A program made the translations under genes and the position numbers. A stretch of 64,000 nt of DNA from Lineus longissimus. Lineage: Eukaryota > Nemertea > Pilidiophora > Heteronemertea > Lineidae. Numbering within the stretch: the stretch's first letter is position 1; every line of letters starts with the position of its first letter. Shown one piece after another: positions 62,594 through 64,000 of the stretch. The notes under the pieces are model-generated. The model saw nothing but the letters and a program-made list of their open reading frames with translations, did not search any database and was not told the origin of the DNA. The stretch spans positions 21,157,501-21,221,500 of the forward strand of contig NC_088308.1 of NCBI RefSeq assembly GCF_910592395.1. Reading direction: 5' to 3'.

Positions 62594-63561
62594 AAAAAGG
62601 ACCAAACATGCTTTTATAGCTTCGATTGAGTAAGTGGTGTACGAGTGTACATTACAGCCAAACGACAGTTACTTTCAATCGTGAATCAGTATAGGATGAT
62701 AGAGTTATCATTATTATACTCTTTCATTTAACTATTCCGTGGTGTCCTCGCGAATTTCCTAAATTACGATTTCGTGTCCAATATATATAATATAATATTA
62801 CCGTCGGCCTATTGCATTTTGCAGATGGCGGTCAAGATTTTGAGAAAATTAAATAAGTATCGTCTGAACGCTGTAGGTTGTCAGAACTTTTTAACATGCA
62901 AATATACCTCTTTTTAAACTGTACTCTTTCGATTTAGATTGATCACTGTGGATTTTGGCTTTTATTATTTGTAGTGTTATCATTATTAAAAAAAACGACC
63001 GCAGCCCTTTCTAGATTGATTGATCGTACGCTATTTACCAATAACTGAAACCCAAGTCACAGTGACTAACGTGGTAGAGTTGTAGCCTTTTTAGTGTAAC
63101 GCTTTTGGTTGCTCACTCATATCTCAGTGTTGTCATGCAATGGACAGCATCAGAGACCATGAAGTTTCAATAGGGTAAAACAGAGAACAACCTGTATGTC
63201 TTTCAGCGTAAACAAAGCTGAAACACTCAGATATATAAACACTCAAAAACGCATATGGGTTTTTGTAATTTTACGAGGTGCTTCAATCATATCTTCTGGA
63301 CCGTCAAGCCGACAATGTCAATTCCATTGGAAACGAAAAAATAATGTACACCCGTCTGGTAAATCTTTCATTTATTACATCGAAGTATCTATACTGTTTG
63401 TACAAATATATATGTTTATATATTACGATGCAAAAATGTTCAATTCCGTGCAGAAAAAGTTCTACTGCCCGAGTTTGCAGAAACATGCCTTCTTCATCAT
63501 GCTCACCAGTGTCCCGAATATTGACGGAACCAGAGATCAATAGTACTGTAGATCCGGGTCG
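62594..63561. other. No clear gene
   Basis: AT-rich sequence with only short open frames. Upstream exons of the Ser-Trp-Glu gene could lie here, but no acceptor-donor pair with convincing coding content was seen. Confidence 0.4.
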
Positions 63562-63849
63562 GAACGGAATATGATGAAATATGCCTAAAACAGTCGTAAA
63601 GATGTTTCCCCGTTCTAGAGAGTATTATAGTGCGAGATAATGCGATGGTTTCTGTAGAGAGGGCGCCAGAGGTGTACATCCGAAAGATGGCACTAAGTGT
63701 TTGGTATTCTCGTTCACTTGATAATTCATATAATAAATTGTATGCCAGAGCTGCCCCCCTATAGCGTAACTCTATCATAGCATCAGTGTCGATCCGGCAT
63801 TATGTCCCAGCACTACTACCTGATTATCACGTTTCATCATATTCCGTTC
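63562..63849. repeat. Inverted repeat, perfect 18-bp arms
   Basis: GAACGGAATATGATGAAA at 63562-63579 is matched by its exact reverse complement at 63832-63849. The 250 bp between the arms carry no recognisable gene. It could be a MITE or a foldback element. Confidence 0.5.
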
Positions 63850-64000
63850 ACTCCGTCAATTCGACATGAGGCCCGGGAATCATGCTTCATCAGCCATTCG
63901 TGCATAGATAACAGATGCGTGCAAGTTGAGTCGGAGTGACAACTATTTGCAAGTCCTGAAGAAAAAGGAAATGCAAGTCTCCAATGGTGAATTAGGCCAC

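Noticed and set aside
1-64000. CRISPR arrays, bacterial operons, rRNA or integrated viral genes
   Set aside because: No such repeats or proteins were seen. All convincing coding sequence is spliced animal genes, and the direct repeats found are minisatellites without spacers.

Overview
This window is nuclear DNA from an animal. Its genes are split by GT-AG introns, it is AT-rich, and it carries many short non-autonomous transposons, tRNA-derived SINEs and minisatellites. The encoded proteins (a Fraser-complex matrix protein, methionine aminopeptidase 1 and an MFSD6-type transporter) and the repeat content suggest a marine bilaterian invertebrate. Sequence alone does not let me name the phylum or species.

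Layout: (1) 1-3714, minus strand, the 5' part of an unrecognised gene with a charged coiled-coil stretch. (2) 3715-4445, a probable divergent promoter. (3) 4526-6298, plus strand, an MFSD6-like transporter with its whole CDS in one exon. (4) 6.3-10.9 kb, intergenic DNA with an 81-bp duplication and a 58-bp minisatellite. (5) 10956-50586, plus strand, one very large gene that I could join across 47 coding exons with every splice phase agreeing (9522 nt, 3173 residues). It encodes a FRAS1-type protein: signal peptide, six VWC domains, about eleven CSPG repeats, five Calx-beta domains, a conserved C-terminal region, a furin site, one membrane helix and a short tail. The furin-like repeat array of vertebrate FRAS1 is absent. 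(6) 50.6-57.3 kb, a repeat-rich intergenic block. (7) 57332-61912, minus strand, a complete nine-exon METAP1 with an unusual composite repeat in its last intron. (8) 62.3-64 kb, the last exon of an unknown minus-strand gene with Ser-Trp-Glu repeats, then sequence without a clear gene.

The genes do not look like one functional system. The most notable object is the FRAS1-type gene. It combines a FRAS1 N-terminus with a FREM2-like length, and its VWC region shows a tandemly repeated three-exon module. The transposon landscape (CAGTGGAACC-, TGACCCG- and TTAA-flanked elements, two SINEs, and a pearl/HINE-like element) is the second point of interest.
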